Assembly: GCF_013450295.1 (NCBI RefSeq)
Contig: NZ_SKBR01000002.1
Coordinates: 1,822,501 to 1,886,500 of the forward strand
Source: Streptomyces sp. AJS327
Lineage (GTDB): Bacteria; Actinomycetota; Actinomycetes; Streptomycetales; Streptomycetaceae
DNA length: 64,000 bases
Direction: 5' to 3'
A program made the position numbers and the translations under genes. The stretch's first letter is position 1, and each line of letters starts with the position of its first letter. Positions 25,226-34,343 of the stretch are shown here, piece by piece. The notes beneath the pieces are model-generated. The model had not been told where the DNA came from and ran no database searches. It worked only from the letters and a program-made list of their open reading frames with translations.

Positions 25226-26158
25226 ATGCACACCGACCTCGTCGCCGCGCTCGACGTCGGCGGAACCAAGATCGCGGGCGCGCTGGTCGACCGCTCCGGC
25301 GCGATCCACGCGCGCGCCCGCCGCGCCACCCCGACCACCGGTGACGGCGAGCGGGTCATGGCGGCGGTCGGCGCCGTCCTCGACGAGCTGTCCGGCGACC
25401 CGGGCTGGCGGCGCGCCGTCGGTCTCGGTATCGGCAGCGCCGGGCCGGTCGACGCGGAGCGGGGCACCGTCAGCCCGGTCAACATCCCCGGCTGGCGCGG
25501 CTATCCGCTCGTCGAGGCGGCGCGCCGCCACACCGGCGGCCTGCCCGTGACCCTCGTCGGCGACGGCGTCGCGCTCACCGCGGCCGAGCACTGGCGAGGC
25601 GCCGCCCGCGGCCGGGAGGCCGCGCTGTGCCTGGTGGTGTCGACCGGTGTCGGCGGCGGACTCGTGCTGGGCGGGCGGCTCTACCCGGGGCCGACGGGCA
25701 ACGCCGGGCACATCGGCCACCTCTGCGTGGAGCTGGACGGCGAACCGTGCCCCTGCGGGGCCCGCGGCTGTGTGGAGCGGCTGGCCAGTGGGCCCAGCAT
25801 CAGCCGGTGGGCCCGCGCCCAGGGCTGGAGCCCGGACGACGCCGGTGACACCGGGGCCGCCGCCGTGGCCGCCGCGGCGCGCGCCGGGGACCCGGTGGCC
25901 CGCGCCGCCTTCCGGCGCGCCGCCCGCGCGCTCGGGGCGGGCATCGCCGCGACCGCCGCGCTGACCGAGATCGATACGGCCGTGGTGGGCGGCGGCGTCG
26001 CGGAGTCCGGAGAGGTGCTGTTCGCGCCGCTGCGGCGGGCCGTCGCGGAGTTCGCCACCCTCTCCTTCGTCCGGGGCCCGGAGGTGGTACCGGCCCAACT
26101 CGGCGCGGAGGCGGGCCTGGTGGGGGCCGCGGCGGCCTGCTGGGAACGGATCGGCTGA
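25226..26158 (+). CDS. ROK family sugar kinase
   Basis: A 310-residue ROK protein without an N-terminal DNA-binding domain, so an enzyme rather than a regulator. It has the ATP-binding start AALDVGGTKIAGALVD, the substrate region GTVSPVNIPGWRGYPL and VTLVGDGVALTAAEHW, STGVGGGLVLGGRLYPG, the HIGH segment GHIGHLCVELDG, and the zinc motif CPCGARGCVE. It probably phosphorylates a hexose such as glucose, or a related sugar. ATG 25226 follows GAGGAG. It is controlled from the operator region shared with the divergent LacI gene. Confidence 0.9.
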   Translation: MHTDLVAALDVGGTKIAGALVDRSGAIHARARRATPTTGDGERVMAAVGAVLDELSGDPGWRRAVGLGIGSAGPVDAERGTVSPVNIPGWRGYPLVEAARRHTGGLPVTLVGDGVALTAAEHWRGAARGREAALCLVVSTGVGGGLVLGGRLYPGPTGNAGHIGHLCVELDGEPCPCGARGCVERLASGPSISRWARAQGWSPDDAGDTGAAAVAAAARAGDPVARAAFRRAARALGAGIAATAALTEIDTAVVGGGVAESGEVLFAPLRRAVAEFATLSFVRGPEVVPAQLGAEAGLVGAAAACWERIG

Positions 26159-26325
26159 CCGCCGACCGCGTCGCGCCCGCCGCCCAGCCACCGGGGCTCC
26201 GGCGCCCGGTGAACTCCCGTACGGATGGGTCTGGTTGGCCGCTGCTCAGCTCGGTGGCGAGCGGGGGCCGGATCCCGTGCGGCGTTTCCTCACGTCACCG
26301 CCGCCGCCCCGGATAGCCTCGCGGT

Positions 26326-26892
26326 ATGACGAACGAACTCAGCGAGTTGATGAAGCGTGCCGCCGACGCCACCGCCCCCGTGGTGCGCGGAGTACGGGAC
26401 GACCAGCTCACCGCCCCGACGCCCTGCGAGTCCTTCGACGTCCGCGCCCTGCTGAACCACGTCTTCCACGGCCTCGCCAGCTTCCGCCTGCTCGCCGCGG
26501 GCGAGGCCGTCGACGGCGGGGAGGCGCCGGACTACCTCGACGGCGACTGGCGGGACCGGTACGAGCGGGAGGTGCGCGAACTGGCCGACTCCTGGGCGGC
26601 GGAGGGCGCGCTGGAGGGCACCGCCGAGGCCATGGGCATACCGTGGCACACCCTCGCGCAGCTGGTCCTGGGCGACATCACGGTGCACGCCTGGGACCTG
26701 GCCCGCGCTACCGGGCAGGAGTACACCCCGGACGCCGGGGCCGTCGAGGAGACCGGCACGCTCTTCGCGCGAATGGGCCCGGCGGGCGTCGAGGCCCAGC
26801 AGTTCGCCCCCGCCGTGGACGTCCCGGAGGGCGCCGACGCCTTCACCGTGATGATCGGCGCCACCGGCCGCGACCCGGGCTGGACGCCGTAA
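26326..26892 (+). CDS. TIGR03086-type DinB/mycothiol-maleylpyruvate-isomerase-like protein
   Basis: A 188-residue protein of the DinB/MDMPI superfamily, four-helix bundle proteins that often bind a metal with three histidines and use mycothiol. Candidate ligands are in LLNHVFHGLASF (near residue 44-48) and TVHAWDLARATG (near 121). The opening TAPTPCESFDVRALLNH is the family's typical start. No neighbours suggest a pathway. The stretch before the gene has TAGCCT six bases upstream of the ATG, a spacing compatible with a leaderless transcript, and no ribosome binding site is evident. Confidence 0.85.
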   Translation: MTNELSELMKRAADATAPVVRGVRDDQLTAPTPCESFDVRALLNHVFHGLASFRLLAAGEAVDGGEAPDYLDGDWRDRYEREVRELADSWAAEGALEGTAEAMGIPWHTLAQLVLGDITVHAWDLARATGQEYTPDAGAVEETGTLFARMGPAGVEAQQFAPAVDVPEGADAFTVMIGATGRDPGWTP

Positions 26893-27193
26893 CTCCCGGG
26901 CCCGGAGGGCCCGTCCGGCGTCGACCGGCAGAACCACCCGCCGCCGCACGGGAGACGAGGGAGCGGGCGGCGCCACCGACCCCGACTCCCGTGGCGGCGG
27001 GAGGTGCTGTGGCCGCCCGCCGCGGGCCCGACCGGACCTCCTCTCCGGCGCGGTGGCGCCGACCGGGCGACCCCCGCGCGCCGGGGCGCGGGCACCGTGC
27101 GCCCCTCCGGGCGCGGCGGAGCCACCCCGGCGCGTTTCCCCGGCGGGGGTGACTGGGCACCTGAACAGGGGTGACGGAAGAGGGGGACTCGAC
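26893..27193. other. 301-base GC-rich gap
   Basis: No gene or convincing regulatory element is seen. A small GGGCCCGGAGGGCCC inverted repeat just after the preceding stop could act as a weak terminator. AGGGGGA near 27183 is the ribosome binding site of the next gene. Confidence 0.5.
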
Positions 27194-28216
27194 GTGATCG
27201 TCTGGCTGAACGGTGCCTTCGGCGCGGGCAAGAGCACGGCGGCGCGCGAACTTCTCGACCTGCTGCCGGGCAGCACGCTCTACGACCCGGGCCCACTCGG
27301 CGACGAGCTGAGAAGGATGCTGCCCAAGGAACGCCTCGCCCAGGTGGACGACGTCCGTGAACTCCCCGCCTGGCGACGGCTCGTGGCCGACACGGCGGTC
27401 GCCCTGCTCAGCGAGGTTCCCGGACCGCTGGTCGCGCCCGCCAGCCTGCTCCGCCGGATCGACCGGGACGAGATCTTCGGCATCCTCGCCGCCCGCCGCG
27501 TCCCCGTCCACCACCTGCTGCTGCACGCCGAGGAAACGGTCCTCCGCGGGCGGATAGACCAACGCCCCGATCTGGACGGCGAGTCCACCCGCGCCTGGTG
27601 CCTCGCCCGCCTCGACGACTACCGCGCCGCGCTGCCCTGGATAACCGCCGAGGCGCACACCGTCGACACCACACGGCTCACCCCGCGCCGCACCGCCGAG
27701 CGCGTGGCCGAGGCACTCCGGGACGGCGCCGGAGCCCAGGACATCGTGCAGACCCCGGAACCGGTGGGCGAGACCGTCGCCGCCGGAGTCCTCCTCTTCG
27801 ACGAAAGCGACCGGGTACTGCTCGTCGACCCCACCTACAAGGCGGGCTGGGAGTTCCCCGGCGGAATCGTGGAACCCGGCGAACCCCCCGCCCGAGCCGG
27901 GGTGCGCGAGGTCGCCGAGGAACTCGGACTGCGGCTCACCGCCGACCCGCGTCTCCTCGTCGTCGACTGGGAGGCCCCCTGCCCTCCGCGCTTCGGCGGC
28001 CTGCGGATGCTCTTCGACGGCGGACGGCTGGATCCCCGGCAGTCCGCCGAGGTGCTGCTGCCCGGCGCCGAACTGCGCGGCTGGCGCTTCGTCACCGAAC
28101 GGGAGGCCGCCGAACTGCTGCCGCCCGTCCGGCTGGAGCGGCTGCGCGGCGCGCTCCGCGCCCGCGACGCGGGCCGCCCCCTCTACCTGGAGGGCGGCGT
28201 GCCCCGCGGCGACTGA
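27194..28216 (+). CDS. fusion of P-loop nucleotide kinase-like domain and NUDIX hydrolase
   Basis: A 340-residue two-domain protein. Residues 1-175 form a small P-loop domain: IVWLNGAFGAGKSTAARELL (Walker A near residue 9-16) and a later region LLHAEETVLRGRIDQR like gluconate/shikimate-kinase lids. Residues 190-330 form a NUDIX domain with the full box GIVEPGEPPARAGVREVAEELGL (residues about 221-243), which hydrolyses nucleoside-diphosphate-linked compounds. A linker with TPEPVGETVAAGVLL joins them. GTG 27194 follows AGGGGGA; a longer frame upstream has no conserved sequence. The substrate is unknown. Confidence 0.85.
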   Translation: MIVWLNGAFGAGKSTAARELLDLLPGSTLYDPGPLGDELRRMLPKERLAQVDDVRELPAWRRLVADTAVALLSEVPGPLVAPASLLRRIDRDEIFGILAARRVPVHHLLLHAEETVLRGRIDQRPDLDGESTRAWCLARLDDYRAALPWITAEAHTVDTTRLTPRRTAERVAEALRDGAGAQDIVQTPEPVGETVAAGVLLFDESDRVLLVDPTYKAGWEFPGGIVEPGEPPARAGVREVAEELGLRLTADPRLLVVDWEAPCPPRFGGLRMLFDGGRLDPRQSAEVLLPGAELRGWRFVTEREAAELLPPVRLERLRGALRARDAGRPLYLEGGVPRGD

Positions 28217-28295
28217 ACACCCCGCCGACACGGCGGCCGGATCGCCCGCCGACCGGCCCCGCGCCCCAACGGAGCGGAGCCGGTGGCCCGTTGGT

Positions 28296-29666
28296 TCAGC
28301 CGCGCGCGTAACGCTGGAGGAACAGCGCCTCCGCGACCGACATCCGCCGCAGCTCCTCCGGCGAGACGCTCTCGTTCACCGCGTGGATCTGCGTCTGCGG
28401 CTCGCAGAGCCCGGCCAGCAGTATCTCCGCGTCCGGGTAGAGCCTCCCCAGCGTGCCGCAGAGCGGGATCGAACCGCCCAGCCCGGCCACCGCCATCTCC
28501 GTCCCGTCGTAGGCGTCCCGCATCGCCGAGGCCATCGCCGTGTACGCGGCGCTGCCGGTGTCCGCCCGGAACGGCTGCCCCTGTCCCACCACCTCGACCG
28601 ACACCCGCGCCCCCCACGGCACGTGCTTCTCCAGGTGCGCGGCGAGCAGCCCGACGCCCTCGCCCGCGTCCACCCCCGGCGGTACCCGCAACGAGACCAG
28701 CGCCCGCGCGGAGGACTGCACCGACGGCGTGGCGCCCACCACCGGCGGGCAGTCGATCCCCATCACCGTGACCGAGGGCCGCGCCCAGATCCGGTCGGCC
28801 ACCGAACCGGAGCCGGTCAGCTCGACCCCGTCCAGCACCCGCGCGTCCGCCCGGAACTGCTCCTCCGGATAGTGCAGCCCCTCCCAGGAGGCGTCGTTCG
28901 CCAGCCCGTCGACGACGGTGTCGCCCACCTCGTCCCGCAGTGAGTCCAGCGCCCGGATCAGCGCCGCCAGGGCGTCCGGGGCCGCTCCGCCGAACTGGCC
29001 CGAGTGCAGGTTGCCCTGGAGCGTGTCCACCTGGACGCGCAGCATGCCCATCCCGCGCAGCGTCGCCGTCACCGTCGGCTGACCGGCCTGGAAGTTGCCG
29101 GAGTCCCCGATCACGATCGCGTCGGCGGCCAGCAGTTCCGGGTGCTCCTCCGCGTACCGCTCCAGACCGCCGGTGCCCTGCTCCTCCGACCCCTCGGCGA
29201 TCAGCTTGACCGTCACCGGCAGACCGCCGTTCGCCTTCAGCGCGCGGAGCGCCAGCAGGTGCATCACGATCCCGCCCTTGCAGTCCGCGGCACCGCGCCC
29301 GTACCAGCGCCCGTCCTCCCGCTCGGTCAGCTCGAAGGGCGGCGTCTCCCACCCCTCCTCACCCAGCGGCGGCTGCACGTCGTAGTGCGCGTAGAGCAGC
29401 ACCGTGGGCGCGCCCTCCGGGCCGGGCAGCAGCCCGTACACCGACTCGGTGCCGTCCGGCGTCTCCAGCAGCGCCACGTCCTGGAAGCCCTCCGCCCGCA
29501 GCGCGTCCGCCACCCAGCGCGCCGCCGCCTCGCACTCGCTCCGCGGGAACTGCGCCGGATCGGCGACGGAACGGAAGCGCACCAGCTCCGTCAGCTCCTC
29601 CCGCGCCCGCGGCAGCAGGGCGGCGACGGTCTCGGCGACCGCGGCGTGGTCGGCGCTGTGTGTCAT
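28296..29666 (-). CDS. M20 family metallopeptidase (dipeptidase)
   Basis: A 456-residue dizinc exopeptidase, probably a cytoplasmic dipeptidase. Metal ligands and the catalytic base are visible: LLYAHYDVQPPLGEEGW (His and following Asp), GRGAADCKGGIVMHL (Asp ligand), KLIAEGSEEQGTGGL (catalytic and ligand Glu), VIGDSGNF (Asp ligand). The lid domain is in the middle (residues about 205-320). ATG 29666 has AGGAG nine bases upstream; an in-frame upstream ATG would add 49 residues without conservation. Confidence 0.92.
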   Translation of the reverse strand: MTHSADHAAVAETVAALLPRAREELTELVRFRSVADPAQFPRSECEAAARWVADALRAEGFQDVALLETPDGTESVYGLLPGPEGAPTVLLYAHYDVQPPLGEEGWETPPFELTEREDGRWYGRGAADCKGGIVMHLLALRALKANGGLPVTVKLIAEGSEEQGTGGLERYAEEHPELLAADAIVIGDSGNFQAGQPTVTATLRGMGMLRVQVDTLQGNLHSGQFGGAAPDALAALIRALDSLRDEVGDTVVDGLANDASWEGLHYPEEQFRADARVLDGVELTGSGSVADRIWARPSVTVMGIDCPPVVGATPSVQSSARALVSLRVPPGVDAGEGVGLLAAHLEKHVPWGARVSVEVVGQGQPFRADTGSAAYTAMASAMRDAYDGTEMAVAGLGGSIPLCGTLGRLYPDAEILLAGLCEPQTQIHAVNESVSPEELRRMSVAEALFLQRYARG

Positions 29667-29878
29667 TCGGAACGCTCCTCGTAGGCACGACGTTGGGGGA
29701 GTGTGCGCCGGGGTGGCCGCGCACACGAACGAGTCCGCGGGCCGGACCGCGTGCGCGCGCGTCCGGCGTGATCGAACAGCGGTGCGGTCGATCATCCCAC
29801 AGTGAGGTCGCACCCGGGAGGCCGTAGGATGCGGTCGCCCCTATCCGAACCAAGGCCGAGCGGGAGCGGAAGCAGAGC

Positions 29879-31117
29879 GTGAGCAGCGACAGCGCAGCCG
29901 GAGACGAGCAGCAAGGCGACCAGAGCGCGGTATGGGACGTGGTCGTGGTCGGCGCGGGTCCGGCGGGCGCCTCCGCCGCCTACGCCGCCGCGGTGGCGGG
30001 CCGCCGGGTCCTGCTGCTGGAGAAGGCCGAACTGCCGCGCTACAAGACCTGCGGCGGCGGCATCATCGGCCCCACCCGGGACGCCCTGCCCCCCGGCTTC
30101 GACCTGCCTCTCCGCGACCGCGTACACGCCGTCACCTTCTCGCTCGGCGGCAGGCTGGCCCGTACCCGCCGCTCCCGCACCATGCTGTTCGGCCTGGTCA
30201 ACCGGCCGGAGTTCGACCACGCGCTGGTGGAGTCCGCCCTCAAGGCCGGAGCCGAGCTGCGCACCGGCGTCACCGTGACGCGTGTGGAGCAGCACGGCCC
30301 GGACGTTCCGGACCGCCGCACCGTCGCCGTGGTGCTGTCCGGCGAGGAGCGGCCCGTGCTGGCCCACGCCGTGGTCGGCGCGGACGGCAGCGCCAGCCGG
30401 ATAGGCGCACACGTCGGTGTGCGGATGGACCAGGTCGACCTCGGCCTGGAGGCCGAGATCCCGGTCCCGGAGAGCGTCGCCGAGGACTGGGCGGGCCGGG
30501 TGCTGATCGACTGGGGCCCGCTGCCCGGCAGTTACGGCTGGGTCTTCCCCAAGGACGGCACCCTCACCGTCGGCGTGATCGCCCGGCGCGGAGACGGCGC
30601 GGCCACCAAGCGCTACCTGGACGACTTCATCGGCCGTCTCGGACTCGCCGGATTCGAGCCCAGCGTCTCCTCCGGCCACCTCACCCGGTGCCGCGCGGAC
30701 GACTCCCCGCTCTCCCGGGGCCGGGTCCTGGTCTGCGGGGACGCCGCCGGACTGCTGGAGCCCTGGACCCGGGAGGGCATCTCCTTCGCGCTGCGCTCCG
30801 GGCGGCTCGCCGGGGAGTGGGCGGTGCGGATAGCCGAGGCGTCGGACGCCGTCGAGGCCCGCCGCCAAGCGCTCAACTACGCCTTCGCCATCCGCTCCGG
30901 GCTCGGTGTCGAGATGGGGGTCGGCCGCCGCCTGCTGCGAGTCTTCGCCAAGCGCCCCGCCCTGATCCACGCCGCGCTCACCGGATTCCGCCCCGCCTGG
31001 AACGTCTTCGCCCGGTTCACCCGCGGCTCCACCTCGCTCGGCGACGTGGTGCGCACCCACCCCGTCGCCCGCCGGGTCCTCGACCGGCTCGACAAGAACG
31101 GCAGCCCCACCACCTAG
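29879..31117 (+). CDS. geranylgeranyl reductase family flavoprotein
   Basis: A 412-residue FAD-dependent oxidoreductase. The dinucleotide-binding motif is VVVVGAGPAGASAAYAAA (residues 19-36), followed by RYKTCGGGIIG with the family's Cys-Gly-Gly-Gly. The second FAD motif is VLVCGDAAGLLEPWTREGISFAL near residue 285-307. Such enzymes saturate isoprenoid chains, for example in menaquinones or membrane lipids; the family also contains monooxygenase-like members. The start is GTG 29879 with GGGAGCGGAAGC upstream. It stands alone and a hairpin follows at 31184. Confidence 0.9.
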   Translation: MSSDSAAGDEQQGDQSAVWDVVVVGAGPAGASAAYAAAVAGRRVLLLEKAELPRYKTCGGGIIGPTRDALPPGFDLPLRDRVHAVTFSLGGRLARTRRSRTMLFGLVNRPEFDHALVESALKAGAELRTGVTVTRVEQHGPDVPDRRTVAVVLSGEERPVLAHAVVGADGSASRIGAHVGVRMDQVDLGLEAEIPVPESVAEDWAGRVLIDWGPLPGSYGWVFPKDGTLTVGVIARRGDGAATKRYLDDFIGRLGLAGFEPSVSSGHLTRCRADDSPLSRGRVLVCGDAAGLLEPWTREGISFALRSGRLAGEWAVRIAEASDAVEARRQALNYAFAIRSGLGVEMGVGRRLLRVFAKRPALIHAALTGFRPAWNVFARFTRGSTSLGDVVRTHPVARRVLDRLDKNGSPTT

Positions 31118-31183
31118 GGCGCTCCGCCCTCCCCCGGGCTCCCGGTCCCGGCCGTCCCGGTCGGGACCCGGCCACCCCTCGCC

Positions 31184-31213
31184 GCCCCCCGGACCCCTGC
31201 GGATCCGGGGGGC
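31184..31213 (+). terminator. hairpin terminator
   Basis: Ten-base perfect arms (GCCCCCCGGA / TCCGGGGGGC) with a 10-base loop, 66 bases after the geranylgeranyl-reductase-type gene. Confidence 0.55.
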
Positions 31214-31409
31214 CTCAGCGCATGCTGGCGGATCCGGCGGACCCCGCGTGGACCCGGCCGGTCCGGCGGACCCGGGTCGGCCCGCTGGACCCCGGGGCAG
31301 GCGCGGTGCCCCCCTCGGCAGGCGCGGTGGACGCGGTCCCCGCCGCCGTCCCGTGCCGTCCGTCACTTATTCACTGTCCGGAGCGGCGACGCCGTGTCAG
31401 GATCGGCGG

Positions 31410-31931
31410 ATGTCCACCCCTCGATGTGACCTGCTCCGGCAGCAGTTCGACCTCGTCTGGCAGCTCTTCGAGTACCACGCGGAGCGGCTGCGGCCCGGCG
31501 ACTTCCGCTGGGAGCCCACCGCGCACTGCTGGACGGTACGCCAGGACCCCTCGGGGGTGTGGCGGCCGGACTTCGCCGAGACCGAGCCCGATCCGGTGCC
31601 GGTCCCCACTATCGGCTGGGTCAGCTGGCACATCGGCTGGTGGTGGACCACCGCGCTGGACCACGCGCGCGGACGCGTTCCCAGGGAGCGGACCGAGATC
31701 GTCTGGCCGGGCGAGGAGGCGGCCGCCGACTGGCTGCGCGCCCTCCGGGACGACTGGCTCGACGTTCTCGGCACCCTCACCGACGCCGAACTCGACGCCA
31801 CCGCGCCCTTCCCCTGGCAGCACGACCCGGACCGCACCGTCGCGGACATGCTGGCCTGGGTGAACGCCGAGCTGATGAAGAACGTCGCGGAAATCGGCCA
31901 ACTCCGCCTGCTGCGCGTCGCGTCGGCCTGA
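31410..31931 (+). CDS. DinB family protein
   Basis: A 173-residue member of the DinB-like four-helix superfamily. It opens LLRQQFDLVWQLFEYHAERL and has the metal-binding region TIGWVSWHIGWWWTTALDHARG near residues 70-90, with His residues in the expected helix. A last helix, TVADMLAWVNAELMKNVAEIGQLRLL, carries no His where many members have the third ligand, so metal binding is uncertain. ATG 31410 is chosen because the conserved start follows closely; the frame is open 54 codons upstream through Pro/Arg-rich non-conserved sequence. Confidence 0.85.
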   Translation: MSTPRCDLLRQQFDLVWQLFEYHAERLRPGDFRWEPTAHCWTVRQDPSGVWRPDFAETEPDPVPVPTIGWVSWHIGWWWTTALDHARGRVPRERTEIVWPGEEAAADWLRALRDDWLDVLGTLTDAELDATAPFPWQHDPDRTVADMLAWVNAELMKNVAEIGQLRLLRVASA

Positions 31932-31996
31932 CACCACGCCTGGGCCACCCGCCGCCCCGCCCGCTCGCTGCCGGATCGCCAGCAACCCGCGCCGGG

Positions 31997-32088
31997 CGGT
32001 GGGCGAGCCCGGCGGAGGGGCCGGTGGGCGCTCCGCGACGGCGGGGGTAGGTGACCCGCGGGGGAGGGGACGGTGGGCGAGCCCGGCG
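31997..32088 (+). repeat. 18-bp direct repeat, two copies
   Basis: CGGTGGGCGAGCCCGGCG occurs at 31997-32014 and 32071-32088 in the spacer between the DinB and VOC genes. Related GGTGGGCG and GCGGGGGA words lie between. No function is apparent. Confidence 0.6.
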
Positions 32089-32211
32089 TCGGGGCGCCGG
32101 TGACCCCGGCGTGACCAGGGGGCGGAGGCCCGCTGTGCCACGCGAGTGGTCCTCTGGATCGATCAGGAATCGAGAAGTGCCCGGTGTCCGGCCGCGTCTA
32201 GCGTGAGGCCC

Positions 32212-32622
<411 letters not shown>

Positions 32623-32691
32623 GCGGAGCGGTCATCCCGGCCGGGTGACGGACGGGGCAAGGGCAGCGACAGGGACGGAGAGGGAGAGCGC

Positions 32692-33095
32692 GTGGCGGAG
32701 AGGCGGAAGACGGGCCAGGGGCGGGCCTCCGGCGGGGCGGAGGCGTCCGGCCGGGCGGCCCGGGACGAGGCGGCGGTGCGGGAGAAGATCGCCGCCTTCC
32801 CCGCGGCGTACCGGGAGATGGGTGAGCGCGTGCACGAGATCGTCATCGGTGCCGTGCCGGAGCTGCGGCCCCGGTCTGGTACGGCATGCCCGGGTACGCG
32901 CGGGGGAGCGGGCCCGTGCTGCTCTTCTTCCGGGCCGACGACCCGTACTTCTCGTTCGGCCTGACGGAGAAGGCGCACTTCCCGGCCGAGGACGGCGCGG
33001 GGGACCGGCTGATGGCCTCGGCGTGGTTCCTCACCGCGCTCGACGAGGCGACCGAGCGGCGCATCGCCCGGATCACGCGCGCGGCGGCGGGCTGA
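32692..33095 (+). pseudogene. DUF1801 (YdhG/iron-chaperone-like) gene broken by a one-base deletion
   Basis: Two frames together give one complete DUF1801 protein. The first frame runs 32692-32874 (AAVREKIAAFPAAYREMGERVHEIVIGAVPELRPR). The second resumes near 32877 as WYGMPGYARGSGPVLLFFRADDPYFSFG and ends at 33095. At the junction CGGCCCCGG-TCTGGTACGGC, one missing base (normally CTC TGG for Leu-Trp) explains the shift. The total length of 404 bases is one short of a multiple of three. Either the gene is inactive or there is a sequencing error. GTG 32692 follows GGAGAGGGAGAG. Confidence 0.8.
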
Positions 33096-33256
33096 CCGGC
33101 ATGTCCCCTGGCGCGGCGCGCGCCACCGCCCCGCGCCGCCTCTTCGCTGCCGCCGCCCCCGCCGCCCCCGGTCCCGTCCGCTCCGGACTGGCGGTCCTCG
33201 CCGCCGCCGGGTCCCGGCGGCGCGGGTCCTGGCGGGGGCGTGGGACGATCGGGCCC

Positions 33257-33724
33257 ATGGCCATGGAGCGTTCCGAGGCGCGGCGACTGCGCGACCTGGC
33301 CGCCATGCGCCGCGTCCGCGACCGGATCGACCGCGAGTACGCGCGGCCGCTGGACGTGGAGGCGCTGGCGCGCGGGGCGCACATGTCGGCCGGGCACCTG
33401 AGCCGGGAGTTCCGGCGCGTCTACGGCGAGTCGCCGTACGCGTACCTGATGACCCGGCGTATCGAGCGGGCGATGACGCTGCTGCGGCGCGGGGACCTGA
33501 GCGTCACCGAGGTCTGTTTCGCGGTGGGTTGCTCCTCGCTGGGCACCTTCGGCACGCGCTTCACCGAGCTGGTCGGTGTCTCTCCCGGCGTCTACCGGCG
33601 GGACCACGCGGACGTGGCGGCGGGTATCCCGCCGTGTCTGGCGAAGCAGGTGACCCGGCCGGTGCGGGGCGGGCCGGTACGCGGTCCGGGGAGGCGGGAG
33701 CCCGGCCCGGACGGGGAGTCCTGA
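33257..33724 (+). CDS. small AraC family regulator
   Basis: A 155-residue protein consisting almost only of the AraC double helix-turn-helix domain. HTH1 is LDVEALARGAHMSAGHLSREFRRVYGESPYAYL (residues about 32-64). HTH2 is LSVTEVCFAVGCSSLGTFGTRFTELVGVSPGVYR (about 80-113). There is no sensor domain. The Arg/Pro-rich tail after residue 125 is not conserved. ATG 33257 is taken as start; ATG 33263 is equally possible. It probably regulates the upstream VOC gene, as in many Streptomyces. Confidence 0.87.
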   Translation: MAMERSEARRLRDLAAMRRVRDRIDREYARPLDVEALARGAHMSAGHLSREFRRVYGESPYAYLMTRRIERAMTLLRRGDLSVTEVCFAVGCSSLGTFGTRFTELVGVSPGVYRRDHADVAAGIPPCLAKQVTRPVRGGPVRGPGRREPGPDGES

Positions 33725-33853
33725 GCCCGGCACCCGGGGCGAGCGCGGCGTGTCCCTCCCGGAAGGGGCGGGCCGGGGCGGGGTGCCGTCAACCGGCCCC
33801 CGCCGGGAGGCGGTTGGCCGGAGGGCGCGGTGCTGTTCCGGGGTGGGCCGCGC

Positions 33854-34321
33854 TCAGCGGCGGTCCGGCTTGCGCCGGACGTACAGCTGTTTCCGGACGC
33901 GGGCCACGACGGTGCCGTCGGCCGCGGTCACCTCGGTCCGGAACCAGGGGAGGGTCTTGGCGCCGCCCGCGGTGGCCTCGCGGATCTCCGTCACCCGGTC
34001 CTCGGTGAGCGTGAACTCCGCGTAGACCGGGCCGCGTCCGGGGGTGACGTACTCGATCTCGGCGGCCTTGTCCCAGACGTGGTAGTCGGCGCCGAGCTGG
34101 CGCAGCGCCAGCAGGGTCCAGAACGGGTCCGTCATCGAGTACAGGCTGCCGCCGAACTGGGTGCCGAAGGTGTTGCGGTTCAGTTTGCCGAGCCGCATCC
34201 GCACCCGGGCGCTGCTCCAGTCCTCGGAGATGTCGAGGACCTTGATCCCGGCGAAGAGGAACGGCGGCCAGACGACCAGAGCGTGGCGCATGCCCCAGGG
34301 TGTGGCGAGTGGGTTGGGCAT
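33854..34321 (-). CDS. DUF4442 hotdog-fold thioesterase-like protein
   Basis: A 155-residue protein with the DUF4442 pattern. It starts WGMRHALVVWPPFLFAGIKVLDI, then NRNTFGTQFGGSLYSMTDPFWTLLAL near residues 48-73, the hotdog-fold helix region. PaaI-type hotdog proteins hydrolyse acyl-CoA thioesters, but this family has no firmly assigned substrate. It ends in basic RKQLYVRRKPDRR. The neighbour at 34344 on the same strand is 22 bases upstream of its start, so it may be co-transcribed with the MFS gene. Confidence 0.85.
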   Translation of the reverse strand: MPNPLATPWGMRHALVVWPPFLFAGIKVLDISEDWSSARVRMRLGKLNRNTFGTQFGGSLYSMTDPFWTLLALRQLGADYHVWDKAAEIEYVTPGRGPVYAEFTLTEDRVTEIREATAGGAKTLPWFRTEVTAADGTVVARVRKQLYVRRKPDRR

Positions 34322-34343
34322 GGAGGCGAAGGTACCACGCTTG

